47,389 bases of DNA from Marivivens sp. (GTDB taxonomy: Bacteria > Pseudomonadota > Alphaproteobacteria > Rhodobacterales > Rhodobacteraceae): the NCBI GenBank assembly GCA_023254495.1, contig JALRLK010000147.1, positions 1-47,389 of the forward strand. The letters are read 5' to 3'. How positions within the stretch are numbered: position 1 is the stretch's first letter; each line of letters starts with the position of its first letter. The position numbers and the translations under genes are program-made. Of this stretch, positions 8,972-17,078 are shown piece after piece. The notes under the pieces are model-generated. The model saw nothing but the letters and a program-made list of their open reading frames with translations, searched no databases and was not told the DNA's origin.

Positions 8972-9436
8972 ATGTCCGATGTGCCCGATACCGAAGCCCT
9001 GCGCCCCGGCCAGCTCTTGGCGCGTGGGGTGTGCCGGCATCTTCTGAGCCATGATTTCGTGACGGTGGAAGAATTGGTGCCGACCACTGGCCTGCGTGTC
9101 GACGTGATGGGCCTTGGCCCAAAAGGCGAGATCTGGGTGATCGAGTGCAAATCAAGCCGCGCCGATTTCCAGTCGGACAACAAGTGGCAGGGCTATCTCG
9201 AATGGTGCGACCGCTTCTTCTGGGCGGTGGATGCAGATTTCCCGACCGACCTCCTCCCCGATGCCACGGGCCTAATCATGGCCGATGGCTATGGGGCCGA
9301 AATCCTGCGTATGGGGCCGGAAACGCCACTCGCCGGGGCGCGGCGCAAGGTGATGTTGCAGAAATTCGCCCGCCACGCGGCCCTGCGCCAGCACGCCGCC
9401 CGCGATCCGGCCTTCCGCTTTACTTCCGCTTGGTAA
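8972..9436 (+). CDS. mmcB: MmcB family DNA repair protein
   Basis: LRVDVMGLGPKGEIWVIECKSSRADFQSDNKWQGYLEWCDRFFWAV nuclease-like core. Confidence 0.88.
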   Translation: MSDVPDTEALRPGQLLARGVCRHLLSHDFVTVEELVPTTGLRVDVMGLGPKGEIWVIECKSSRADFQSDNKWQGYLEWCDRFFWAVDADFPTDLLPDATGLIMADGYGAEILRMGPETPLAGARRKVMLQKFARHAALRQHAARDPAFRFTSAW

Positions 9437-9614
9437 GGCTGCGCGCGGCCTGAGCGGCGGCGCGGATTTCCTCGGCGATTTCCTCGGCTTCCTCGGGGTC
9501 AAAGTCCATCGGGACTTCCAGCCCGCCCGCCTCGATGAAAAGCCGGACCATGCCGCTATCGGTCGGGCCGATCTGAAGATTGGCTTCGATGTCGCGTTCG
9601 GTGTTGATCCCCAT
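9420..9614 (-). CDS. Small conserved protein (possibly DUF6324)
   Basis: MGINTERDIEANLQIGPTDSGMVRLFIEAGGLEVPMDFDPEEAEEIAEEIRAAAQAARSLTKRK. Confidence 0.75.
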   Translation of the reverse strand: MGINTERDIEANLQIGPTDSGMVRLFIEAGGLEVPMDFDPEEAEEIAEEIRAAAQAARSLTKRK

Positions 9615-9716
9615 GACGGGCCTCCAAGGATTGTGCCTTGCGCCCCTATAGCGCCGGATCGCGGGCAGGGGAACCTTCCTCTTGCGATAGGCGGGCCCGC
9701 ATCGTCAGATAGGTCC

Positions 9717-10202
9717 ATGACCGACAACATCATTCTCCGCGATCTGGAAAGCGGCGATGCCGGCTGGATCATCCAGCAACACGCCGAGCTTTATGCCCGC
9801 GACGAGGGCTTCGACATGAGTTTCGAGGCACTCGTGGCCGAGATCATGGCCGATTTCATCCGCCGCCGCGATCCCGCCCGCGACCGCGCCTTTATCGCGG
9901 CAAAGGGCGACGAACGGCTTGGCTGTATCTTCTGCGTGGGCAAGGACGAACGGACAGCCAAGCTGCGCCTGTTTCTCGTCGTGCCGGAGGCTCGCGGTCA
10001 TGGCCTCGGCCACCGTCTGATCGCCGCTTGCATGGATTGGGCCAAGGCGCAGGGCTATGGCCGGATGGAGCTTTGGACCCATGAAAGCCATGAAGCGGCC
10101 TGTGCGCTTTATGCGGCGCATGGCTGGCATATCGTGCGGTCGGAAGCCGTAAAAAGTTTCGGCGTCCAACTTGTCGAACAAAGCTGGGAAATTGAGTTCT
10201 GA
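9717..10202 (+). CDS. GNAT family N-acetyltransferase
   Basis: LFLVVPEARGHGLGHRLIAACMDWAKAQGYGRMELWTHESHEAACALYAAHGW. Confidence 0.92.
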   Translation: MTDNIILRDLESGDAGWIIQQHAELYARDEGFDMSFEALVAEIMADFIRRRDPARDRAFIAAKGDERLGCIFCVGKDERTAKLRLFLVVPEARGHGLGHRLIAACMDWAKAQGYGRMELWTHESHEAACALYAAHGWHIVRSEAVKSFGVQLVEQSWEIEF

Positions 10203-10207
10203 CGCTC

Positions 10208-10236
10208 TTGCAATAGGGGGGCGATGGCGCTACATC
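10208..10236 (+). promoter_or_regulatory. Predicted sigma70 promoter for tRNA-His
   Basis: TTGCAA - 17 bp - TACATC, 10 bp before tRNA 5' end. Confidence 0.5.
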
Positions 10237-10246
10237 GCCTGCCAGT

Positions 10247-10323
10247 GCCGCCTTAGCTCAGTTGGTTAGAGCGCTGGATTGTGGATCCAGAGGTCCCCTG
10301 TTCAAGCCAGGGAGGCGGTACCA
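10247..10323 (+). tRNA. tRNA-His (anticodon GTG), CCA encoded
   Basis: Cloverleaf: acceptor GCCGCCT/AGGCGGT, anticodon stem CTGGA-TTGTGGA-TCCAG, T arm CCCTG-TTCAAGC-CAGGG, discriminator A, CCA. Confidence 0.97.
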
Positions 10324-10330
10324 TCTCCCC

Positions 10331-10633
10331 CTAGTTGATCTCGATCTCCGCAAGAAGCGGCGCCCATCCCGCGCCGTGCATATCCCTGTCATGCGCTGTG
10401 CCTTGGATTGCTGGGCGGGGCAGGCTGAATTTGACCACGTTCAGATCGGCGATGTCGAAGCGTTTGAGCGTGGCTTCCTCGACCTTGAAAAGCCGCGCCA
10501 CGCGGTCGGTCGAAAGCCCGTTCACGACCCGCGCATAGGCCTCGGGCGAGCCGCAGAAGATATCAACGGTGAGCCAGAAGGGGCCCGCGTTCTTGGAGCG
10601 GACCTTTTCGACGATGGAGCCAAGCTCAGGCAT
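10331..10633 (-). CDS. DUF4387 domain protein
   Basis: VRSKNAGPFWLTVDIFCGSPEAYARV...LPRPAIQGTAHDRDMHGAGWAPLL. Confidence 0.85.
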   Translation of the reverse strand: MPELGSIVEKVRSKNAGPFWLTVDIFCGSPEAYARVVNGLSTDRVARLFKVEEATLKRFDIADLNVVKFSLPRPAIQGTAHDRDMHGAGWAPLLAEIEIN

Positions 10634-11978
10634 CGCGCACCTCGAGGCTGAAGGCGTCCATCGGATTGTCCAACTCTATCACATGGTTGAGGCAGAATTC
10701 ATAGATCGCGCCACGGTCGATCTCGGCGGGCGAGAAGGGGAAGGCGAAGGTCGGCTGCTCTTCCTCGCGGGTCAGCGGGTGATGCAGCAGGAAGGGATTG
10801 AGAAGTTTGCCGATTTCGTTGGCGCGTTGCTGCGTGGCCGCGGTGATGATGCCCATGACACCCGCCTCGGCAGGGGCTTCGCGCCGCGTCTCGAGCGTCC
10901 CGAGGGTGGCTTCGACGCCGATGATCCTTAGCTCGCAGGAATACTCCTCGGGCCCAAGCCCCATGCGATTGGCCACGCGCTGGGCATGGCGGCGAGCGAT
11001 ATCGTCGACCCAAGCGCGGATGTTCTCGACATAGCGGCGGTCGCGCACGGTGGCGAGAAGGAGCGTCTGATAACCCGCCACCCGCGCGCCTTCGAGTTTG
11101 ACGGTATAGCGATCAGACGGAACCCAGACAGAGCCGGTGACGCGCACGCTCGTGTCGTCTAACGCGGTGTATTTGGCGGCGGTCACGTCGAGGTGCCCAC
11201 CCGGTTCATAGAGCATGAACGGGTCGGAATTCTCGTAAAGCATATGCGCCGAAACGGTGTGGGGCGAGCAATGCGCCCCGTCTGCAAGCGGCGTGACGGT
11301 GAAGCCTTCCGCGTCGATATCAATCTGGATCACGCCCGATTGCGGGTTGGTCGCGCAAAGCGCCCCGCATTCTCCGATCTTGGCCGCGTGCCAAGCCGCG
11401 CCCGCGTGATCGCCCCGCATGAGGGGCAGGGCCGCGATGATCGCGGTGTCGGTCGTTCGCCCCGCGATGACGATATCGGCGCCTGTCCTGAGCGCTTCGG
11501 CGATCTGTTCGGCCCCAGCGAGGGCGACGATATGGGTGGTAGATCCGATCAGGTCGGCGCTGATCTCGGGCGCGTGGGGCAGGGGCGTCACCCGGCCTTC
11601 CGTCAGCGCGTCTGTGACCCGCTCCTTCGGCTGTTCAGACTTCAAAACAGCGATCTTGGCCGAAAGCCCAAGCTCGGCCAGCACTTCGACGGTGATCTCA
11701 TAGAGCCACTCAACCGTGCTATCGGCGCCGCAGGTGCCTGCCGTGCCGATCACCAGCGGGCAACCCGCCTCGACCCGCGCGGCGATGAGGCCCTTCCATT
11801 CGGCCTTGGTCCCGGCGCGGGAATATTTCGAGACACCCCGCCCAAGATAAGAGGGCCCACTGTCGGTGGACCCTCCGTCAATCGCGATCAGATCGGGTTT
11901 TGCGGCAACCCCCCGGGCCAAGGCGTCGGCATCATAGCCGAGGCCCAAGGCGCCCGAGGGGATGAGGATGCGGGTCAT
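10626..11978 (-). CDS. Acyclic terpene utilization AtuA-type (DUF1446) protein
   Basis: LIPSGALGLGYDADALARGVAAKPDLIAIDGGSTDSGPSYLG...VIAGRTTDTAIIAALPLMRGDHAGAAWHAAKIGECGALC. Confidence 0.9.
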   Translation of the reverse strand: MTRILIPSGALGLGYDADALARGVAAKPDLIAIDGGSTDSGPSYLGRGVSKYSRAGTKAEWKGLIAARVEAGCPLVIGTAGTCGADSTVEWLYEITVEVLAELGLSAKIAVLKSEQPKERVTDALTEGRVTPLPHAPEISADLIGSTTHIVALAGAEQIAEALRTGADIVIAGRTTDTAIIAALPLMRGDHAGAAWHAAKIGECGALCATNPQSGVIQIDIDAEGFTVTPLADGAHCSPHTVSAHMLYENSDPFMLYEPGGHLDVTAAKYTALDDTSVRVTGSVWVPSDRYTVKLEGARVAGYQTLLLATVRDRRYVENIRAWVDDIARRHAQRVANRMGLGPEEYSCELRIIGVEATLGTLETRREAPAEAGVMGIITAATQQRANEIGKLLNPFLLHHPLTREEEQPTFAFPFSPAEIDRGAIYEFCLNHVIELDNPMDAFSLEVRDA

Positions 11979-11979
11979 C

Positions 11980-13485
11980 TCATTCGGTTACCATCTGCGG
12001 CTTGCGCAGATAGCGGCGCAAGAACATCGGCGCGATGAACCCAAGAGCCGCGGCGACCCATAGGCCGATCGAGATCGGGGACGACAGGAGATAGGTCCAT
12101 TCACCGCCCGAAAGGGTCATCGCGTGGCGCAGGTTGTTTTCCATCTGATAGCCCAGAAGGATGCCGAGAATGACCGGCACGGTCGGGATATCCATCTTGC
12201 GGAAGACATAGCCCATGACGCCAAAGCCCACCATCAGGAGAAGATCGAAGTAGCTGCCCGAGAGGGAATAGATGCCGACGAAAGAGATCATCGTCACCCC
12301 CGGCAGCAGGATCGCGGGCGGCACCTGAAGGATGCGCACGAAAACCTTCACCATCGGCACGTTCATTGCCAGCAGGACGAAGTTGGCGATGAGAAGCGCC
12401 GCGATCAGGCCCCAGACGACTTCGGGCCGGTCGGCAAAAAGGGTCGGGCCGGGGGTGATGTTCAGCGTCATCAGAACCGCCAGAAGAACCGCCGTGGTGC
12501 CCGAGCCGGGAACGCCCAGCGTCAGCATCGGCACCAGCGCCCCGCCTGCGGCGGCGTTGTTGCCAGCCTCGGGCGCGGCCACGCCCTTGGCGACACCGGT
12601 CCCGAAACCGCCCTTTTTGCCGGCGAGGGATTTCTCCATCATGTAGGTCATGAATGATCCCAACGAGGCCCCCGCGCCGGGCAGAACGCCCGCGACAAAG
12701 CCCACAGCAGACGAGCGCAGCATGGTCCAGCGGGTCGACCAGATCTCGCGCCACGGCACCGTGACCTTGCCAAGGACGACACCCACGGCGCTGCCTTTGC
12801 CGTGGCTATCGATGAAGAAGAACACCTCCGACACCGCAAAAAGGCCGACAATGGCGACGAGGAAATCAATCCCGTCCGCGAGGTGCAGATTGCCGCCGGT
12901 AAAGCGGGTAAAGCCCGAGTTGTTGTCGATGCCAATGAGCGCGATGCCAAGGCCAATGAACGACGCGAGCGCCGATTTCGCCTGATTGTTCGAGGCCATG
13001 CCGCCAAGGGTTGCGAAGGCGAGGGCGTAGAGGGCGAAGTATTCGGCGGGCCCGAATTTATAAGCGATGCGCGCAAGAAACGGGGCGACGAGGGCAAGGG
13101 CGATGGTCGCAAGGAGCGCGCCCACGAAGGAGGCCACCCCCGAGATCACAAGCGCGTCGCCTGCGCGGCCGTTCTTGGCCATCGGATAGCCGTCGAGCGT
13201 GGTCATCATCGCCGGCTCGTCGCCGGGGATGTTGAGAAGGATCGACGAGATCCGCCCGCCATACATCGCCCCGTAATAGACCGAAGTCAGCAGGACGAGC
13301 GCGGCGGTGGCATCAAGCCCCATGGTGAAGGTGATCGGGATAAGGATCGCCACGCCATTCGAGGGCCCGAGGCCCGGAAGCGCGCCGATGATAGTCCCGA
13401 GAAAGCAGCCGATAACAGCCAGAAAGAGCGTCATGGGCGAAAGCGCGACCTCGAAGCCGAGGGCGAGGTTGGAAAGTATGTCCAT
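11980..13485 (-). CDS. tctA: Tripartite tricarboxylate transporter large membrane subunit TctA
   Basis: GTIIGALPGLGPSNGVAILIPITF..MYGGRISSILLNIPGDEPAMMTTLDGYPMAKNGRAGDAL. Confidence 0.96.
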   Translation of the reverse strand: MDILSNLALGFEVALSPMTLFLAVIGCFLGTIIGALPGLGPSNGVAILIPITFTMGLDATAALVLLTSVYYGAMYGGRISSILLNIPGDEPAMMTTLDGYPMAKNGRAGDALVISGVASFVGALLATIALALVAPFLARIAYKFGPAEYFALYALAFATLGGMASNNQAKSALASFIGLGIALIGIDNNSGFTRFTGGNLHLADGIDFLVAIVGLFAVSEVFFFIDSHGKGSAVGVVLGKVTVPWREIWSTRWTMLRSSAVGFVAGVLPGAGASLGSFMTYMMEKSLAGKKGGFGTGVAKGVAAPEAGNNAAAGGALVPMLTLGVPGSGTTAVLLAVLMTLNITPGPTLFADRPEVVWGLIAALLIANFVLLAMNVPMVKVFVRILQVPPAILLPGVTMISFVGIYSLSGSYFDLLLMVGFGVMGYVFRKMDIPTVPVILGILLGYQMENNLRHAMTLSGGEWTYLLSSPISIGLWVAAALGFIAPMFLRRYLRKPQMVTE

Positions 13486-13495
13486 GGTCAGATCC

Positions 13496-13939
13496 CTAGC
13501 CCATGAGGCTGCGCGGCAGGGCGAAGAGGCCAAGCCCCAGCGCGTATTTGAAAATCACGAATAGGCCCACCGAAAGCCCGATGCCGGTCAGAACCGCGGG
13601 CACAGGGCGCGGCGAAATCTGGTAGCTCAGGATTGCCGCGGCGATTGCGGTCGGGGCGAGAAAGCCAAACGGCTTGAGAGAATAGGCATAGCCGATCAAG
13701 ACGAGTGTGGCGAAGCCGATGGACAGAAGGCTCGGCATTTCGGGCCAATCGGCCTCGGGATCGGGGCGCAGGATCAATCCGGCCGCGCTGACGATCATGC
13801 CGATGGCGACGATGATCGGGAAGGCCTTGGGGCCGAGTTTGTCGAAGAGGTTGCCAGCGGGCAGATTGTAGGCGCTCGTGATGAACACGAGCGCCACAAT
13901 GACCACAACCACACCGAGGATGCGGTCGGACCGGATCAT
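13496..13939 (-). CDS. tctB: Tripartite tricarboxylate transporter small membrane subunit TctB
   Basis: Four-helix protein, GPKAFPIIVAIGMIVSAAGLIL, located between tctA and tctC. Confidence 0.9.
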   Translation of the reverse strand: MIRSDRILGVVVVIVALVFITSAYNLPAGNLFDKLGPKAFPIIVAIGMIVSAAGLILRPDPEADWPEMPSLLSIGFATLVLIGYAYSLKPFGFLAPTAIAAAILSYQISPRPVPAVLTGIGLSVGLFVIFKYALGLGLFALPRSLMG

Positions 13940-14898
13940 TGGATGACGCCGATCTCTTTGCTGAGCTCAACCGTGCTGGCCACAACGCCATCGATCCAGC
14001 TCTGGAAATCGCCACCCACCTTGGTGAAGGGCGCAAGGCCGTTGGCGGCCATAGCTTCCTGCCACTCGGCCGAAGCGGCCACGGCGGCAAGCTTTTCGCC
14101 CCAGGCGTTGAAGGCGTCGTCCGAGATGCCCTTGGGCACATAGAGGCCGCGCCAGTTCACGGCGACCACGTCATAGCCCTGCTCGCGGGCGGTCGGTATG
14201 GCGTCAAAGCCCGGCACCCGCTCTTCGGTCAGGACCGCAAGGGCACGCACTTCGCCCGAGTTGATGAAGCCCACGATTTCCGACATGTCGCCGGTCATCG
14301 CCTGGGTGAAGCCACCGATGGTCTGGGTGATCGCATCCGCGCCACCGTCAACGCCGATGTACTTGACGCTGGTGATGTCGGTAAAGCCTGCGGCCTTGAG
14401 AACCTGCAGCGGCTTCATGTGGTCAAAGCCACCGGCAGCCGAACCACCGGCGAAAGCCACCGAACCCGGATCGGCTTTGATCGCCTCGACAAGGTCGGTC
14501 AGCGACTGGAACGGGCTGTCGGCAGCCACGACGATCACGCCCGGATCAGCGCCAATGGCACCGACAAAGCGCACCTGATCGGCGGTCATGCCGCCAAAGG
14601 CGTTCTGGGCAAGGCGTGTGGTCGTGGCCGAGGAGGCGGCAACGATAAGGTCTTCGTCGGTGTTGCGCTCGGTGACGACATAGGAATAGGCGAGGCCGCC
14701 GCCGGCTCCAGCCATGTTGGTGACCTGAACCGGATCGGCGACGAGGCCGAGGTCGAACAGGATCTTGCCGATCTGGCGGCAGGTGAAGTCCCAGCCGCCG
14801 CCGGGATTGGCGGGGGCGATACACTCGGTGGCGAAGGCTGTGCCGGCCGAGAAGGTGAGGGCGGCGCTGGTCAAAAGCACCTTGAGGGTCTTGTTCAT
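13936..14898 (-). CDS. tctC: Tripartite tricarboxylate transporter substrate-binding protein TctC
   Basis: Signal peptide MNKTLKVLLTSAALTFSAGTAFA then CIAPANPGGGWDFTCRQIGKIL...VTNMAGAGGGLAY. Confidence 0.95.
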   Translation of the reverse strand: MNKTLKVLLTSAALTFSAGTAFATECIAPANPGGGWDFTCRQIGKILFDLGLVADPVQVTNMAGAGGGLAYSYVVTERNTDEDLIVAASSATTTRLAQNAFGGMTADQVRFVGAIGADPGVIVVAADSPFQSLTDLVEAIKADPGSVAFAGGSAAGGFDHMKPLQVLKAAGFTDITSVKYIGVDGGADAITQTIGGFTQAMTGDMSEIVGFINSGEVRALAVLTEERVPGFDAIPTAREQGYDVVAVNWRGLYVPKGISDDAFNAWGEKLAAVAASAEWQEAMAANGLAPFTKVGGDFQSWIDGVVASTVELSKEIGVIQ

Positions 14899-14979
14899 GA
14901 AAATCTCCCTGTTTGTCGAATGCGGAGGCGCGCCGACCCGTGGCCGACCCGCCTCTTGCAAGCGCGAGTGTTCGCGGAC

Positions 14980-15001
14980 AACCTGACACGAACCTGTCAC
15001 G
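14980..15001 (+). repeat. Tandem 11-bp direct repeat AACCTGACACG/AACCTGTCACG; candidate TctD operator
   Basis: Two abutting copies, one mismatch, in the tctC/tctD divergent intergenic region. Confidence 0.55.
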
Positions 15002-15027
15002 ATGCGAAAAATCGAAAAGGGGGGAGC

Positions 15028-15693
15028 GTGCGGTTTCTGCTGGTCGAGGATAATCCCGATCTGGCCCGATCGGTTCAGACGCGCCTGTCGCTCGACGGGC
15101 ATGGCGTCGATTGGGCGGCCTGTCTGGCCGATGCCGAGGATCATCTGGCCACCGCGAGCTATGATCTCATCCTTCTCGACATCATGCTGCCCGATGGCGA
15201 CGGGCGCGACTTTCTGGCCGCCCACCGCCGCGCAAAACGAGACACTCCGGTGATCGTGATGACCGCCCGGTCGGCCGTGTCGGACAGGGTTGCGCTACTG
15301 GATACCGGGGCCGACGACTACATCACAAAACCCTTTGATTTCGCAGAGTTGGAGGCACGGGTGCGGGCCGTTCTGCGACGCAGGATGGGCGCCGCCCAAT
15401 CACTTCGCACCTATGCCGATCTGACCTTCGATCCACTGGCCGCAACGATTACGATCGCCGGAGAGGCGCGTGAATTGCGCAACCGCGAACTGCGGCTTTT
15501 CGAGATCCTCCTCGCCGGACCTGATCGCATCTTTTCCAAAGGCCAGCTTTGCGACCGGCTGTTCTCGGCCGCCGAGGCCGTCAGCGACAACGCAATCGAG
15601 GTCTATGTCGGACGTCTGAGGAAAAAACTCGAGGGGAGCACGGTGCGGATCGAGACCGTTCGTGGTGTCGGCTACAGGCTGACGACGCCATGA
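15028..15693 (+). CDS. tctD: OmpR-family response regulator, TctD-like
   Basis: VRFLLVEDNPDLARSVQTRLSLDGH..LILLDIMLPDGDGRDFL..DTGADDYITKPFDFAELEARVRAVLRR and winged-helix C-terminus; GTG start. Confidence 0.92.
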   Translation: MRFLLVEDNPDLARSVQTRLSLDGHGVDWAACLADAEDHLATASYDLILLDIMLPDGDGRDFLAAHRRAKRDTPVIVMTARSAVSDRVALLDTGADDYITKPFDFAELEARVRAVLRRRMGAAQSLRTYADLTFDPLAATITIAGEARELRNRELRLFEILLAGPDRIFSKGQLCDRLFSAAEAVSDNAIEVYVGRLRKKLEGSTVRIETVRGVGYRLTTP

Positions 15694-17078
15694 TGCGGCC
15701 CCGATTTTCCTCGCCCGGTTCGATTCGCCAGCGGCTGATCCTGCAGCTTCTTGTATTGGTCGCGGTCCTGTCTTGGTTGCTGTATCTTTCGGTTCGCACA
15801 GTTGCTGGCGCTGCGGTCGAAACGACTCAGGACGCCATCCTCGGCTCTGCCACCATTGCCATCGCAGAAGAGTTGCGTGGCGGCGTCGATGGTGTGGCAA
15901 TCGATATTCCCTACACCGCATTTTCAATGCTTGGTGCGACCGGCGAGGACCGGGTCTTTTATCGGATCCTCGTCGATGGTGCGACAGTGACCGGCTATGA
16001 GGATTTGCCTTTGGCGGATCAGCCGCTCGGAGGCCTTTCGCCCTTTTTCTACACGCGCGAATATCAGTCCGACACCGTTCGCATCGCCGCTGTGGAACGT
16101 TCGGTCATTGTCGGCAGCAGGCCCGTCAGGGTCGAGGTGATCGTGGCACAGACCCGCTCGGCACAGGATGCAATCGTGGCCCAAATGGCAAACCGTGCGG
16201 CGGCACTTGGCCTTGGGTTCTTTGCCATTGCTGCTCTCTTGTCGCTTCTGACGGCGCGCTCGGTTCTCCAGCCGGTCAATAACCTTGCCGAAGCGGTGGG
16301 GCGGAGGGGACCGCAGGATCTTCGCCCTGTCGAGCGGCCGGTGCCGTCCGAACTTGCACCTCTGGTGGCGGCCCTCAATCAATTCATCGCCCGTCTTTCG
16401 GGAGCGCTGATCCGTACCGAAACCTTCATCACGGAGGCGGCGCATCACATTCGAACACCCCTTGCGACGCTGAGGGCACAAGCCGAGATCGCGCTGCGCC
16501 AGTCGCAGGACGAGGCGGCACGGGCCGCGATCCGCGGGATGATCCGGTCGGTCGACGATTCCGCCCGCTCTGTAGGGCAGCTTCTCGACCATGCGGCGGT
16601 GGTCTATCGCACCGACCAGCGCACCGACGAAGAGATCGATCTTGCCGCGCTGACGCGCGATATGGTTGCTGTTTTCGGCCCAGCCGCCGAGCTGCGCGAC
16701 ATCGGGTTTGAACTAGAGATTCCAGATAAACCGGTCAAGATGACGGCAGACCGCCTGCTGCTTGAGAGTGCAATCCGCAACCTGCTCGACAATGCTGTCA
16801 AATACTCGGCGCTCGAAGGTCTGATTTCTGTGTCGCTCGCGGTTGAGGGCGATCAGGCCCGTCTCGCCGTTTGCGACTGGGGTCGCGGCCTTTCGGGCGC
16901 CAAGAGTGCGACGCTGACCGGCAGATTCAGGCGGGGCGAGAATGTTGCCGATGTGATTGGGTCCGGTCTTGGTCTGACCATTGTACGCGAGGTCGCCGCC
17001 GCCCACGGTGGGGATTTCAGATTGACGGAACGCGAAGGAGGCGGCGCTTGCGCAAACTTATCCTTGCCCTTGGGTTGA
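15690..17078 (+). CDS. tctE: Sensor histidine kinase, TctE-like
   Basis: FITEAAHHIRTPLATLRAQAEIALRQ (H box), LLESAIRNLLDNAVKYS (N box), GSGLGLTIVREVAAAHGG (G box). Confidence 0.93.
   Translation: MMRPRFSSPGSIRQRLILQLLVLVAVLSWLLYLSVRTVAGAAVETTQDAILGSATIAIAEELRGGVDGVAIDIPYTAFSMLGATGEDRVFYRILVDGATVTGYEDLPLADQPLGGLSPFFYTREYQSDTVRIAAVERSVIVGSRPVRVEVIVAQTRSAQDAIVAQMANRAAALGLGFFAIAALLSLLTARSVLQPVNNLAEAVGRRGPQDLRPVERPVPSELAPLVAALNQFIARLSGALIRTETFITEAAHHIRTPLATLRAQAEIALRQSQDEAARAAIRGMIRSVDDSARSVGQLLDHAAVVYRTDQRTDEEIDLAALTRDMVAVFGPAAELRDIGFELEIPDKPVKMTADRLLLESAIRNLLDNAVKYSALEGLISVSLAVEGDQARLAVCDWGRGLSGAKSATLTGRFRRGENVADVIGSGLGLTIVREVAAAHGGDFRLTEREGGGACANLSLPLG

Noticed and set aside
13939-15027. Long 5' extension of the tctD ORF (584 aa)
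   Set aside because: It overlaps tctC on the opposite strand; homology starts at VRFLLVEDNPDL (GTG 15028)
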